Assembly: GCA_025350865.1 (NCBI GenBank) | Contig: JANXWZ010000193.1 | Span: 1-48,843, forward strand | From: Rhodanobacteraceae bacterium | GTDB lineage: Bacteria; Acidobacteriota; Terriglobia; Terriglobales; Acidobacteriaceae | Reading direction: 5' to 3' | DNA: 48,843 nt | The notes under the pieces: generated by a model | Told to the model about the DNA's origin: nothing | Databases searched by the model: none | What the model saw: the letters and a program-made list of their open reading frames with translations, nothing else | Part shown: positions 9,529 to 18,056 of the stretch, in pieces | Layout of the letters: every line of letters starts with the position of its first letter | Position numbering within the stretch: the first letter of the stretch is position 1 | Position numbers and translations under genes: made by a program

Positions 9529-9745
9529 CGGAGTCGTTCGTGTCGCGCTTCTGGCGGTCGCGTAGGCCTTCGAGCTCGTCGAGGAGGTCGGGGTCGTGGA
9601 TGGGCGACGAGATAACGTAGCCGCCGGAGGCCCACTTGCCGAGGTCAAGGATGCGGCAGCGGTCGGAGCAGAATGGGAAGTCGGGGGCATCGGCGAGGAC
9701 GACCTTGCGGCAGGTGGGGCAGAAGAGTGCTTTGGGTGCGGTCAT
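9521..9745 (-). CDS. yacG: Zinc-binding DNA gyrase inhibitor YacG
   Basis: A 74-residue protein with the zinc site C9-x2-C12 and C26-x3-C30 (FCPTC, FCSDRC), followed by RILDLGKWASGGYVI, the typical YacG core. E. coli YacG binds GyrB and blocks its DNA binding; the C-terminal acidic tail here (DLLDELEGLRDRQKRD) is the usual charged extension. It overlaps pgpA by 8 bases, implying coupled translation. The start ATG at 9745 is the only sensible choice. Confidence 0.93.
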   Translation of the reverse strand: MTAPKALFCPTCRKVVLADAPDFPFCSDRCRILDLGKWASGGYVISSPIHDPDLLDELEGLRDRQKRDTNDSDG

Positions 9746-9796
9746 GGGAGTACTAAGCTCAGTGTATCGATTTTAACACTCATAAAATCTTTGAAG

Positions 9797-9830
9797 GTGT
9801 CATCCTTCGCGAAGCGGAGGATCTGCTTTT
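9797..9830 (+). repeat. REP-like palindromic element, copy B, forms 3' end of the GIY-YIG gene
   Basis: GTGTCATCC, stem arms ATCCTTCGC and GCGGAGGAT with a GAA loop, then the CTGCTTTT tail. It overlaps the last ten codons of the minus-strand GIY-YIG gene and supplies its stop codon (TGA at 9800-9802). Its orientation is opposite to copy C at 10188. Confidence 0.8.
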
Positions 9831-10141
9831 CCGCTTGGATATGCTGGAAAGTAGACCTCAGCCAAGTCGGTCCATGTGGGGTTTGTGGATTGGATAAGAT
9901 CCACCTTTTCCTGCCGGAGGAAATGCTTGAGATATTTCTCTCTTGCGATTGCCTTATCAATCCATTGGAAGCGTTCGAAGTAAACGAGCCGGTGAATTCT
10001 ATATGTGGTGGTGAAGCTGTCGGCTTTGCCTTCGCGGTGCTGGCGCAAGCGGTAGATCAGGTCGTTCGTGACGCCGATGTAGAGGGTGCGGGAGCGACTG
10101 GCGATGATGTAGACAAAGTAGTGATGATCTTCCGTCGACAT
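9800..10141 (-). CDS. Small GIY-YIG nuclease family protein
   Basis: A 113-residue single-domain protein. The GIY-YIG core is YFVYIIAS (about residues 8-15) and LYIGVTNDLIYRLRQH (20-35), with the conserved Arg in the following helix. A later REKYLKHF helix probably carries the conserved Glu. It belongs to the short URI-type group whose members often occur in several copies per genome; their role is unclear (repair or mobile-element homing have been suggested for relatives). The last nine residues (KADPPLREG) and the stop are encoded by a REP-like element. A second, inverted copy lies 47 bases upstream of the start, so the gene is bracketed by inverted repeats. Confidence 0.88.
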   Translation of the reverse strand: MSTEDHHYFVYIIASRSRTLYIGVTNDLIYRLRQHREGKADSFTTTYRIHRLVYFERFQWIDKAIAREKYLKHFLRQEKVDLIQSTNPTWTDLAEVYFPAYPSGKADPPLREG

Positions 10142-10187
10142 GGCGCTAGGGTAGTCGGGTACTGGGGTTAAAGCAAAGGCAACGGCG

Positions 10188-10222
10188 AAAAGCAGATCCT
10201 CCGCCTTGGGCGAAGGATGACA
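10188..10222 (-). repeat. REP-like palindromic element, copy C
   Basis: Read on the minus strand: GTGTCATCC, stem arms ATCCTTCGCC and GGCGGAGGAT around CAA, then CTGCTTTT. Compared with copy B the stem has gained one C:G pair on both sides, a compensatory change. A run of nine G (10237-10245) follows shortly after. It lies between the GIY-YIG gene and rimO. Confidence 0.78.
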
Positions 10223-10275
10223 CCCTTCATTTCCTTGGGGGGGGGTGACACCCTCGCTAGAGTAGACATTGTGAC

Positions 10276-11847
10276 TTAGTCGAGAATTCTCGCCACCACA
10301 TCGTAATCATGCGCCTCGGTAATCTCCGCCCTGTAGAAAGTCCCGGGCACCAATTCCTCGTGTGGCCCGAAGTCGTTGATGAGCACCTTGCCGTCGATCT
10401 CCGGCGCGTGGAGCGAGGTGCGGCCCTCCCACAGCAGGTCGGTCTCCTCCGAAATGCCTTCGACCAGCACGTCCACCGTGCGGCCAATCCACTTCGCCTT
10501 TTCCATCGTGGAAATCGTCTGTTGAAGCTTCATCAGCTTGCGGCGGCGGGCCTGAATCGTGCGTGTTGGCACCTTGGAGATGTCCGGTAGCTCGAACGCC
10601 TTGGCCCCCTCCTCGTCGGAGTAGGTGAAGACGCCTAGCCAGTCGATCTTGGCTGCTCTGACGAAGGCCATCAGCTCCTCGAAGTCGGCGTCGGTCTCGC
10701 CGGGGAAGCCGACGATGAACGAGGTACGGATGGCGATGCCGGGGACGATCCTCCGGGCTTTCGCGATCAGGTCGAGGAAGATGCTCGCGTTGCCGCCGCG
10801 CTTCATCGTCTTCAGGACGTTGGCGCTGGCGTGCTGGAGCGGGACGTCGAGGTACTTGGCGACGGTGTCGTGCTTCGCCATCGTTTCGAGCAGGCGCGTG
10901 GTGACCTTGTTGGGGTAGGTGTAGAGGAAGCGGACCCACTTCAGGCCGGGCAACACGGCGAGCGCGTCAAGCAGCTGCGCCAGGCCGTCCTTGAGGCCGA
11001 GGTCTTCGCCGTAGCAGGTGGTGTCCTGACCGATGAGGGTGAGCTCGCGGACGCCTTGGGCGATAAGGTTCTGCGCCTCGGCGACGATGGAGCCCATGCG
11101 GCGTGAACGAAACTTGCCGCGTAGCTGCGGGATGATGCAGAAGGTGCAGGGGTGGTCGCAGCCCTCGGCTATCTTGATGTAAGCGGAGGCGCGGGGCGTA
11201 CTCAGAATGCGCGGCGTGTGATCGTCGTACAGGTACTCGGGGAGGTGCGCGCTGGCACCGTCCCAGGACTCGCGGGAGAAGCGGCCGGATTGCTCGCGTG
11301 CGTCGCCTTCGGGGCGGGAGGTTGTGCCGAGTTCGGTGACGATCTGCGCGCCTGCTTCGTGCGGGTGCGAGTGCTGATGCACGGCGGACGGGGCGCGTTC
11401 CATCAGGCCCTGCGGCAAAATATTGAACGGTGAGTCGGTTTTCTCGTGGCCGGTTGGCGATAGCCCGGCGGCGGCGAGAATGGCTTCGAGTTCGCCGGTT
11501 CCTATGACCGCGTCGACCTCGGGAATGTTTTTTTGGATCTCGTCGCGGTAGCGTTCGACGAGGCACCCGGCGACGACGATGCGGGTCGCCTTGCCGCCGG
11601 TCTTGTGCTTCACCATCTCGAGGATGGTGTTCACTGATTCCTGCTTGGCGGAGTCGATGAAGCTGCAGGTGTTGATCACGATGATTTCGGCGTCTTCGGC
11701 GTTGGCGGTCAGCTCGGCGCCGTTGTGGTGGAGCATCCCCATCATGACTTCGGAGTCGACAAGGTTTTTAGGGCAGCCGAGCGAGACGAACCCCACCTTC
11801 GGTCTTGCGGGGGCGGCTACGGCGGGTTCGAGCACGGCGAAAGGCAT
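10276..11847 (-). CDS. rimO: Ribosomal protein S12 methylthiotransferase RimO
   Basis: A 523-residue radical-SAM enzyme that methylthiolates an aspartate of ribosomal protein S12. The N-terminal UPF0004 domain carries cluster ligands C25 (SLGCPKN), C61 (NTCSF) and C95 (AGCL). The radical-SAM motif is C230-x3-C234-x2-C237 (CDHPCTFC), and a TRAM domain ends the protein. It is about 80 residues longer than E. coli RimO. The extra length is a low-complexity, His/Ser-rich linker at about 128-213, between the two iron-sulfur domains. The ATG at 11847 gives a short leader before VGFVSLGCPKN. It lies 29 bases after the membrane protein gene at 11877. Confidence 0.95.
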   Translation of the reverse strand: MPFAVLEPAVAAPARPKVGFVSLGCPKNLVDSEVMMGMLHHNGAELTANAEDAEIIVINTCSFIDSAKQESVNTILEMVKHKTGGKATRIVVAGCLVERYRDEIQKNIPEVDAVIGTGELEAILAAAGLSPTGHEKTDSPFNILPQGLMERAPSAVHQHSHPHEAGAQIVTELGTTSRPEGDAREQSGRFSRESWDGASAHLPEYLYDDHTPRILSTPRASAYIKIAEGCDHPCTFCIIPQLRGKFRSRRMGSIVAEAQNLIAQGVRELTLIGQDTTCYGEDLGLKDGLAQLLDALAVLPGLKWVRFLYTYPNKVTTRLLETMAKHDTVAKYLDVPLQHASANVLKTMKRGGNASIFLDLIAKARRIVPGIAIRTSFIVGFPGETDADFEELMAFVRAAKIDWLGVFTYSDEEGAKAFELPDISKVPTRTIQARRRKLMKLQQTISTMEKAKWIGRTVDVLVEGISEETDLLWEGRTSLHAPEIDGKVLINDFGPHEELVPGTFYRAEITEAHDYDVVARILD

Positions 11848-11876
11848 CTCACCATTCTACTAGGTTCGGCGGGACA

Positions 11877-13457
11877 CTATTGCATGTCGAAGATGTGATT
11901 GACGAATCCGCGATGCTCGAACTTCGCCACCGGCACCTGGCAGATCAGCGCGCGCATGGAGAGCGATTCCGGCCCGGCCTGCATCGGTTCCCTAACCGCA
12001 TAGCAACCCGCGGCATCTTCGGTAGCGCCGGTCGAGATGTAGTAGCGCACCTTGTATTGTGCGAGTACGTCCTTGACGTTCTTGCCCGAGCGGATGTTAT
12101 CCAGGTAATCCACGTCCATCATCAGGCCATCGAGCTGGATGACGGGGATCTTCGCCAGATAAGCAACCGCCCCCGCGCGGTCTCCCATTGCGTAGACGCC
12201 GGGGTGGGTGGAGGCGAAGGCGGCTACATCCTCGCCAGCGAGGTAGGTTAGCTCGTCTTCGGGGCGGGACGAGTGGACGAGATATCCCGCGCTCAGAGCA
12301 AGCAGCAATGCGGCCAACCCCAAGCTGATCAACGGCATACGGGAATCGTCTGCCTCAGTGGCAGGCGGCTGGAACAGCAGAATTGCCGCAATTGCGCCGG
12401 AGACTGGCCAAGCGTAGACATACCAGGGCCAGATCATCCAGTCACTCAGCATGGTCACGGCAAGAAGGTGGACTAAGGGGAACAGCAGTACCGCCCAAAA
12501 AACTCCGCGCGATCCGACCGGCGAGCGGCGGCGATTCATCAACAGCAGCACAGGGACGGCCAGCGTCAGCGCAACGCAGACGGCGTAGACCGGCAGCCTG
12601 AGTTGGAACAGGCGCAAAGCGAACGATCCCATGGCGTCCAGCGAAGGCCAGCGAGTTTCGCGGAGGCCCTTGGCCGTTGCGGAGATCGGCATGAGCGAAT
12701 CGAAGACCAGCCAGTTGACGAGGGTGTAGACGCCCAGCGGCCAGAGTCCGGCGACGAACAGGCCGGATGAGATGAGCTTGTCGAGGATCGAACCGCCGTG
12801 CCATACGACGTCGAACAGGAAGAGCAGCGCGATCAACAGGACAGAATCCAGTCGGGAGAGCGCCATCAGGCTCGCGAGCATCCCGTACCGGAGCACGCTT
12901 CCGCCGGACCAGGTGAAGGCTGGGCGCAGGCGAAACCACAGGAGCACAAACGCCAGCGCAATCGTCAGGCCGGCTTCCATGCCGCTGCGGACGACCATCA
13001 GCGCCCCGGCCACTGCTAGCAGTTGCACTGCGCAACTGGCCTGGACGCTGAGGTAAAACCGGGCGATGCGGAAGGCGTACAGCGCGATCGCGGCGATGAG
13101 TGCGACCTGGACGGTCTCGAGCGCGACCGCCATTGGGAAGACGCTTTTCGCTCCGAGCAGGCCGCCGATGTCGAAGATCCTGGTGACGGCGGTCAGGATG
13201 AGGAGCCACAGCGGATGGTAGCCGTTCGTCAGGTGCGTGCCATCCAGGCTCGAGATGCCGTGGAAGGCAAGGTTGCGGGCGACCTGTGCGTAATAAAAGA
13301 AGTCATCTTCGAAGCCGACGCTGAGGACCGCACTGCCAAAGCGCAGATTGCCGAAGAAGACGGCACAGGCGGCGATCAGGATAGCCGCCCACGTGATCCA
13401 TGCAAGCGAATTGCCGGATCCGGACGGAGTGTCGTGCGATCGTTCAGTCAGGTCCAA
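11877..13457 (-). CDS. Polytopic membrane protein, GT-C glycosyltransferase-like
   Basis: A 526-residue inner-membrane protein with roughly ten hydrophobic segments and a short soluble C-terminal domain (about 405-526). Just after the first membrane segment it has an acidic motif GFEDDFFYYAQVARN and then THLTNGYHPLWLL. An Asp/Glu pair in the first large loop followed by such sequences is typical of GT-C glycosyltransferases that use polyprenyl-phosphate sugars. Acceptor and donor cannot be told. It sits between a TauE-type permease and rimO on the same strand; no other cell-wall glycan genes are adjacent. The general class is likely, the specific activity unknown. Confidence 0.65.
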   Translation of the reverse strand: MDLTERSHDTPSGSGNSLAWITWAAILIAACAVFFGNLRFGSAVLSVGFEDDFFYYAQVARNLAFHGISSLDGTHLTNGYHPLWLLILTAVTRIFDIGGLLGAKSVFPMAVALETVQVALIAAIALYAFRIARFYLSVQASCAVQLLAVAGALMVVRSGMEAGLTIALAFVLLWFRLRPAFTWSGGSVLRYGMLASLMALSRLDSVLLIALLFLFDVVWHGGSILDKLISSGLFVAGLWPLGVYTLVNWLVFDSLMPISATAKGLRETRWPSLDAMGSFALRLFQLRLPVYAVCVALTLAVPVLLLMNRRRSPVGSRGVFWAVLLFPLVHLLAVTMLSDWMIWPWYVYAWPVSGAIAAILLFQPPATEADDSRMPLISLGLAALLLALSAGYLVHSSRPEDELTYLAGEDVAAFASTHPGVYAMGDRAGAVAYLAKIPVIQLDGLMMDVDYLDNIRSGKNVKDVLAQYKVRYYISTGATEDAAGCYAVREPMQAGPESLSMRALICQVPVAKFEHRGFVNHIFDMQ

Positions 13458-13496
13458 TTGAAGCTCCGCGTAGGTTTCAGGCCCTTGATCGATAGA

Positions 13497-13553
13497 TTAC
13501 TTGAAGAACATGCGAACCGCTACCAGGATTAGCACGACCAAATCCGCGCCTTG
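13497..13553 (-). pseudogene. 3' remnant of a second TauE-like gene
   Basis: Directly after the TauE-type gene stop (TAG at 13554-13556) the same frame stays open for 18 codons and reads LVVLILVAVRMFFK then TAA. The intact gene ends VLLIIIATRMLIK then TAG. The alignment V-L-x-I-x-x-A-x-R-M-x-x-K-stop is too good for chance, so this looks like the tail of a paralogue whose remainder was lost, perhaps by recombination between tandem copies. Confidence 0.5.
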
Positions 13554-13910
13554 CTACTTGATGAGCATGCGTGTGGCGATGATGATGAGCAGCACGGCGA
13601 AGCAGCGGCGGAGAGTGATGTCGGAGAAGTTTTGAGCCATTTTGCCGCCGAAGTACCCGCCGACCGTGAAGCCGATGGCAACGAGTATAGCAAGGCGCAG
13701 GTCGACGTTGCCAGCCTTGTAGTACTTCCAGAAGGCGAAGGCTCCGATAGGCAGGAGCAGGGTGGCGAGCGAGGTGCCCTGGGCGCGGTGTTGGGTCATC
13801 CCGTACAGGTATATGAGGGCAGGGATGAGGAGCGCGCCGCCTCCGAGGCCGACGAGGCCCGAGATGATGCCGATCACCACTCCAAGAAGGAGACCGCCGA
13901 TTATTGCCAT
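13554..13910 (-). CDS. Half-size TauE/SafE-family permease
   Basis: A 118-residue membrane protein with four hydrophobic segments. The GIISGLVGLGGGALLIPALIY motif and a central QGTSLATLLLPIGAF are the repeated signature of the TauE/SafE (DUF81) family of sulfite, sulfonate or organic-anion exporters. Full-length members contain two such halves (about 250 residues); this is one half and would have to dimerise. It lies 4 bases downstream of the glycogen synthase gene, probably in one transcript. Substrate unknown. Confidence 0.88.
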   Translation of the reverse strand: MAIIGGLLLGVVIGIISGLVGLGGGALLIPALIYLYGMTQHRAQGTSLATLLLPIGAFAFWKYYKAGNVDLRLAILVAIGFTVGGYFGGKMAQNFSDITLRRCFAVLLIIIATRMLIK

Positions 13911-13914
13911 CCGG

Positions 13915-15132
13915 TCAGCTTACCTTGGCAGCCAGAAGTTCTGTGTATAACGCGATGGTTTGGTCGGCGATGGCTTCCCATGCGAACTTTTCTTCGACGC
14001 GGCGGCGTCCGGCCTGGCCGAATCCTTTGGCCTTGGCCGGATCGGCCAGCAACGCCGCTACCGGAGCCGCGAGATCCTTCGCAAACTGTGTAGGATCGGT
14101 GGGGAAGGTCGTCACAGGATCGGGCGCGAATGGCACCAGATGACCTGTTACGCCTTCGACCACGACTTCGAGAATTCCGCCCGTCGCCGACGCAACCACC
14201 GGCGCGCCGCAGGCCATAGCTTCCAGATTGATGATGCCGAACGGCTCGTACACCGATGGGCACCAGAAGACCGCGCAATTGCTGTAAAGCTGGATGGCTT
14301 CGGGCTTGGTCACCATCTTTTCAATCCACACGATGTTCGGGTTGTGCGTGAGTGCGGCGGTGACTTTGTCCCGCATCTCGGTAGCGATTTCTGGAGTATC
14401 CGGGGCTCCCGCGCAGAGGACGACCTGGGTATTGGCCGACAGGTATTGGATCGCCTCGACAAGGTGCGTCACGCCTTTTTGCCGCGTGATGCGACCGACG
14501 AACAGGACGTACGGTTTGGCCGGATCGACGCCGTATTTTACGAGCGCGTCGGTGGCATCGGTTTTCTGATATTCCTTCAGGTCGATGCCGTTGTAGATCA
14601 CGTGAATTTTGCTGGGGTCGATGTCGGGATAGGCCTTGATGATGTCGGCTTTGGTGCCGTTCGAGACTGCAACAATTCCATCGGCGTCCAGCATCGCGGT
14701 CCGCTCCATCCACGACGACATGGCATAGCCGGAGCCGAGTTGCTCAGCCTTCCATGCCCGCAGCGGCTCGAGCGAATGGGTGGTGAGGACGAACGGGACG
14801 CCGTAGAGCTTCTTGGCCAGAAAGCCAGCCATGGATGTGTACCAGGTGTGGGTGTGAACGATGTCGATCTCGCCCAGCGACTTCATGGTCGAGAGATTGA
14901 GTGCAAAGGCATCGACGGCTGCTTTGAACTTTTCTTTCGTGTCGCCGGTGACGGACGCCGGTGGTTCATCGCCGCGGACGTGCAGTTTGTCGACATCATC
15001 GTGCTGAGTGCCCCAGCAATGGACTTCGACCTCAATCTTGCGGGCAAGCTCCCGCGCCAGGTATTCGACGTGTACCCCTGCACCGCCGTAGACATTCGGC
15101 GGATACTCCTTCGTCATCAATCCAACCCGCAT
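13915..15132 (-). CDS. glgA: Glycogen synthase of the actinobacterial (GT4) type
   Basis: A 405-residue GT-B glycosyltransferase. The N-terminal MRVGLMTKEYPPNVYGGAGV with HVEYLARELA, the C-terminal domain opening YVLFVGRITRQKGVTHLVEA, and the nucleotide-sugar binding motif EPFGIINLEAMACGAPVVAS match the corynebacterial-type GlgA/GlgM group rather than the GT5 E. coli GlgA. These enzymes elongate glucans or make maltose 1-phosphate from (A/U)DP-glucose. The symbol is therefore tentative (glgM is the alternative). The gene follows the GH1 gene by 20 bases, consistent with a glucan-related operon. Confidence 0.88.
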   Translation of the reverse strand: MRVGLMTKEYPPNVYGGAGVHVEYLARELARKIEVEVHCWGTQHDDVDKLHVRGDEPPASVTGDTKEKFKAAVDAFALNLSTMKSLGEIDIVHTHTWYTSMAGFLAKKLYGVPFVLTTHSLEPLRAWKAEQLGSGYAMSSWMERTAMLDADGIVAVSNGTKADIIKAYPDIDPSKIHVIYNGIDLKEYQKTDATDALVKYGVDPAKPYVLFVGRITRQKGVTHLVEAIQYLSANTQVVLCAGAPDTPEIATEMRDKVTAALTHNPNIVWIEKMVTKPEAIQLYSNCAVFWCPSVYEPFGIINLEAMACGAPVVASATGGILEVVVEGVTGHLVPFAPDPVTTFPTDPTQFAKDLAAPVAALLADPAKAKGFGQAGRRRVEEKFAWEAIADQTIALYTELLAAKVS

Positions 15133-15152
15133 TTCGACCCTCGATGATCCTG

Positions 15153-16601
15153 CTACGCCACTGCGTTCTTCGCGATCGTTGCCTTATAAAATTCCGCGCT
15201 GAGCTTCGGCGTGCGCTTCTGTGTTTTGAAGTCTACATACACAATACCGAACCGCTTGGAGTAGCCGTCGGCCCACTCGAAGTTATCCAGCAGACTCCAC
15301 AGGAAGTAGCCGCGGACAGGTGCGCCATCAGCGATCGCGCGCTGCAGCTGCGACAGATAGTTGCGCAGATACATCACGCGATCTGTGTCGAGGCAATGTC
15401 CGTCGGCGGTCAATACATCGTCGGACGAGCAGCCATTTTCGGTGATGTAGATTGCCTTGGGCTTCCATAGTTCGGTGGCAAGCTTTGGTCCCCAGTAAAG
15501 GGCCTCAGGCCCCATAAACAGCCACGGCGAAGCCATGTGCGGGAACGAGGTTGGCTTCTTCACCACCTCGTATCCCTGTGCGGAACCGTCTGCCCGCGCG
15601 TACTCGGGTTCATAGCAGTTGATGCCGATGAAATCCAGCGGGGCGCCGATGGCTTTCATGTCGGCGTCCGTAAACTTTGGTGCGGCGGCTCCGAGATTGC
15701 GCAGATATTGATCGGTATATCGGCCTTCCATGACCGCCGTAAGGTAGCGTGCATTTTCTTCGCGCATGGCCAGGCGAGCGGCACCGATGTGTTTGTCGTT
15801 CTCGACCACCGGGCAGGTAATTGTCGGGTTCTCGGCAAGTCCAACCTGGGTGCCGGTCTTCGCGTTGGCGCGAATCGCCTGAACGCCCAGACCATGGGCG
15901 AGCACGGCGTAGTGCGCCGCCTGCGCAACCCCTGCCGTCGACAACTTCAGTCCGGGTGCGTGGAGTCCGTTGCCGTATCCGAGCTCGACAAAGGTGCTCA
16001 GTTCGTTGGTGGTCATAAAATGCGCCACCCGGTCGGAGAGGTGTTTCGCGACATACCCGGCGTACTCCCCGAAGGCCTGCGACGTTGCTCGATTCTGCCA
16101 GCCGCCCTTGTCTTCAAGCGGCTGAGGGAGATCCCAATGGAAGAGTGTGCAATACGGCTCGATCCCCGACGCGAGTAACGCATCGACGAGTTTGTTGTAG
16201 AAGTCGAAGCCTTTCGGGTTGGGTGTGCCGGTGCCGGATGGAAAGACCCGCGACCAGGAGACTGAGAAGCGAAACGACTTCAGCCCAAGGTCTTTCATCA
16301 GGGCAATGTCGGACTCGTAGCGATGGTAGAAATCGTCTGCGAAGTCGCCGGTTTCGCCTTGGAATGTCTTGCCGGAGGTGTGGGAAAAGGTATCCCAGAT
16401 GGAAGGGCCGCGGCCGTCTTCCTTGAATGCCCCTTCCACTTGATACGACGCCGTCGCGGATCCCCACAAAAATCCAGATGGAAAGGATCGAGGTGAGACG
16501 GGCCGGTTGGGCTGCCCGTAGGAAAATCGGGGCAGCCCTGCGGTGACGGCAGATGCGCCCAGAAATCGGGCAAGTGTGCGACGTGAAAACGAGACGCTCA
16601 T
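15153..16601 (-). CDS. GH1 beta-glucosidase with Tat signal
   Basis: A 482-residue family 1 glycoside hydrolase. The N-terminus SFSRRTLARFLGASAVTAG (residues 4-22) is a twin-arginine signal, so the enzyme is probably exported folded to the periplasm. The catalytic acid/base lies in TTNE (E200) and the nucleophile in YITENG (E388). The FLWGSATASYQVEGA motif at about 44-58 is the GH1 N-terminal signature. The TNE motif is followed by Leu-Ser where most GH1 enzymes have Pro. ATG 16601 has GAGGAAG just upstream. It likely hydrolyses beta-linked glucosides from plant material. Confidence 0.94.
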   Translation of the reverse strand: MSVSFSRRTLARFLGASAVTAGLPRFSYGQPNRPVSPRSFPSGFLWGSATASYQVEGAFKEDGRGPSIWDTFSHTSGKTFQGETGDFADDFYHRYESDIALMKDLGLKSFRFSVSWSRVFPSGTGTPNPKGFDFYNKLVDALLASGIEPYCTLFHWDLPQPLEDKGGWQNRATSQAFGEYAGYVAKHLSDRVAHFMTTNELSTFVELGYGNGLHAPGLKLSTAGVAQAAHYAVLAHGLGVQAIRANAKTGTQVGLAENPTITCPVVENDKHIGAARLAMREENARYLTAVMEGRYTDQYLRNLGAAAPKFTDADMKAIGAPLDFIGINCYEPEYARADGSAQGYEVVKKPTSFPHMASPWLFMGPEALYWGPKLATELWKPKAIYITENGCSSDDVLTADGHCLDTDRVMYLRNYLSQLQRAIADGAPVRGYFLWSLLDNFEWADGYSKRFGIVYVDFKTQKRTPKLSAEFYKATIAKNAVA

Positions 16602-16717
16602 TGCTTCCTCATGGCACGACTCCGGCTCGAATAAAGACTTGCAGCGGTCCGGAATACAGTGCGCGATGGCCGACGAACAGCCTTCGGAGGAAGAATACAG
16701 CAAACCTGCCGGGACGA

Positions 16718-16861
16718 TTAGAAGATTTTAAGCAAAAGCAGAATCAGCACGATGGTAAGGATGAGCGAGATGCCGCCCCCGCCGTAATAGCCCATGCCGG
16801 GACCCATGCGATAGCCGCCAAAACCGAAGACCAGAATCAGGATGATGAGGAGAATCAACAT
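16718..16861 (-). CDS. Small DUF3309-type membrane peptide
   Basis: A 47-residue peptide with two hydrophobic segments (about 1-13 and 32-46) joined by a Gly/Tyr-rich loop (GMGYYGGGG). This matches the DUF3309 pattern of tiny proteins ending in strings of Ile/Leu. The ATG at 16861 has GGAG 10 bases upstream; a longer in-frame start at 16957 is not favoured because its extra residues are not family-like. Function unknown. Confidence 0.75.
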   Translation of the reverse strand: MLILLIILILVFGFGGYRMGPGMGYYGGGGISLILTIVLILLLLKIF

Positions 16862-16965
16862 AAATTTGTAACTCCATTCAATGGTTGGCGCGCTGAACTG
16901 AATCCAGCGGGCGCGTTGATTGATTGGATGCAAATATTCTCCGTGCCGAAAAAACAATTTGCAGG

Positions 16966-18012
16966 CTAGGGAAGCGCTGCAGCCGATGCCTCGGGATTCC
17001 AGTTATCTGAGCCGCGAAGAAAGGTCGCCGGCAGGAACTGTTTGACGTCGGTAGGCTTGAGCGAATGGGCCCAGGGCACTCGAGCGGTGTTGCTCGCACC
17101 GGGCCCAGTGCTGCCGAACTCCGCATACCAGGCTGTCGACTCGTTTTCCGGCTTGCCCCAGTTATTCCAGCCGGCGGGGCTCAGGTCGGCGGGAAGGCTG
17201 GAGTTGATGTACACGACCCGCGAATACGAACGCCACGGACGCCCGAGGCCGATCATCCGGTTCGCCGATGCGGAACTCTTCGCGCCGGGTGTGGCCGCAT
17301 CCATCCGTGTCTCCGCCTTTTCGATGGAACTGGTCACGCGCGAGTTCAGAATGACGTAGCCCGTAGGTTGATCGGGTGCCGTGCGCGACTGCGCCGTGAC
17401 GAAGCCGGGACCGTTTGAGTTCAGCTCGGAGTTGTCGAAGACAGCAGCGGCATTGCCGAAGATGTAATCGACGCCGCCGGTGATGAAGCAATCGACGTAA
17501 TACTGGCGGCCGTAATCGGCGAACAGCGTGTCCTGGTGCCCGAGGAAGCGGACGTGCTTGAACACTGCACGGTCGGCACGGACTGCGGCCGCAACCGCCT
17601 GCCCAGTGTTCCCGGCGGTGTTTTCAAAGGTGATGTTGTCCGCCTCGAAGCCATCGCCGTTGATCTCCGCGGTTTCGGTAAAGAAGGTGCCACCGGCGGT
17701 CTTCGCGTTCAGGGAATTCGAGATGACGGTATCTTCCGGCTTCGCGCCCTTGCCGACGAAGGTAATGTTCTTGTGGTTCTGCGTAACGATCACTCGTTCG
17801 CGATACGTCCCGGTCTCAATCTCGATGTAGACGCGACCACCCGGACCAGCGAAGGGATGGTGATCGAGAGCGTTCTGGATCGTGGGGAATTCGGTCAGGT
17901 TCTCGTTGCCTGGGCCGGCGGCTTTGTAACTGGGATTGACATGGACATGTACATCCTGCGCGGAGAGCGAGAGGCACGGAACCAGAGCGAGTAGGGCAAG
18001 CAACGTCGTCAT
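16966..18012 (-). CDS. Pectinesterase (CE8)
   Basis: A 348-residue secreted enzyme with a signal peptide (residues 1-19, cleavage after LSAQ-type end). Family 8 motifs appear in order: GTYRE, GQAVAAAVRAD, FLGHQDTLFA (catalytic Asp), DYIFG (second catalytic Asp), and GLGRPW with the substrate-binding Arg and Trp. It removes methyl esters from homogalacturonan of plant cell walls. It is a single-domain form with no carbohydrate-binding module. Together with the GH1 enzyme it points to growth on plant polymers. Confidence 0.95.
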   Translation of the reverse strand: MTTLLALLALVPCLSLSAQDVHVHVNPSYKAAGPGNENLTEFPTIQNALDHHPFAGPGGRVYIEIETGTYRERVIVTQNHKNITFVGKGAKPEDTVISNSLNAKTAGGTFFTETAEINGDGFEADNITFENTAGNTGQAVAAAVRADRAVFKHVRFLGHQDTLFADYGRQYYVDCFITGGVDYIFGNAAAVFDNSELNSNGPGFVTAQSRTAPDQPTGYVILNSRVTSSIEKAETRMDAATPGAKSSASANRMIGLGRPWRSYSRVVYINSSLPADLSPAGWNNWGKPENESTAWYAEFGSTGPGASNTARVPWAHSLKPTDVKQFLPATFLRGSDNWNPEASAAALP

Positions 18013-18056
18013 GACGAAAGGTTAGCCTTTGCCGGAACTGAGATACAAGTGACTAA

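Noticed and set aside
10237..10245. Run of nine G as a possible phase-variable tract
   Set aside because: It lies between genes, not in a coding start or promoter spacer that I can identify; noted only as a possible sequencing weak spot.
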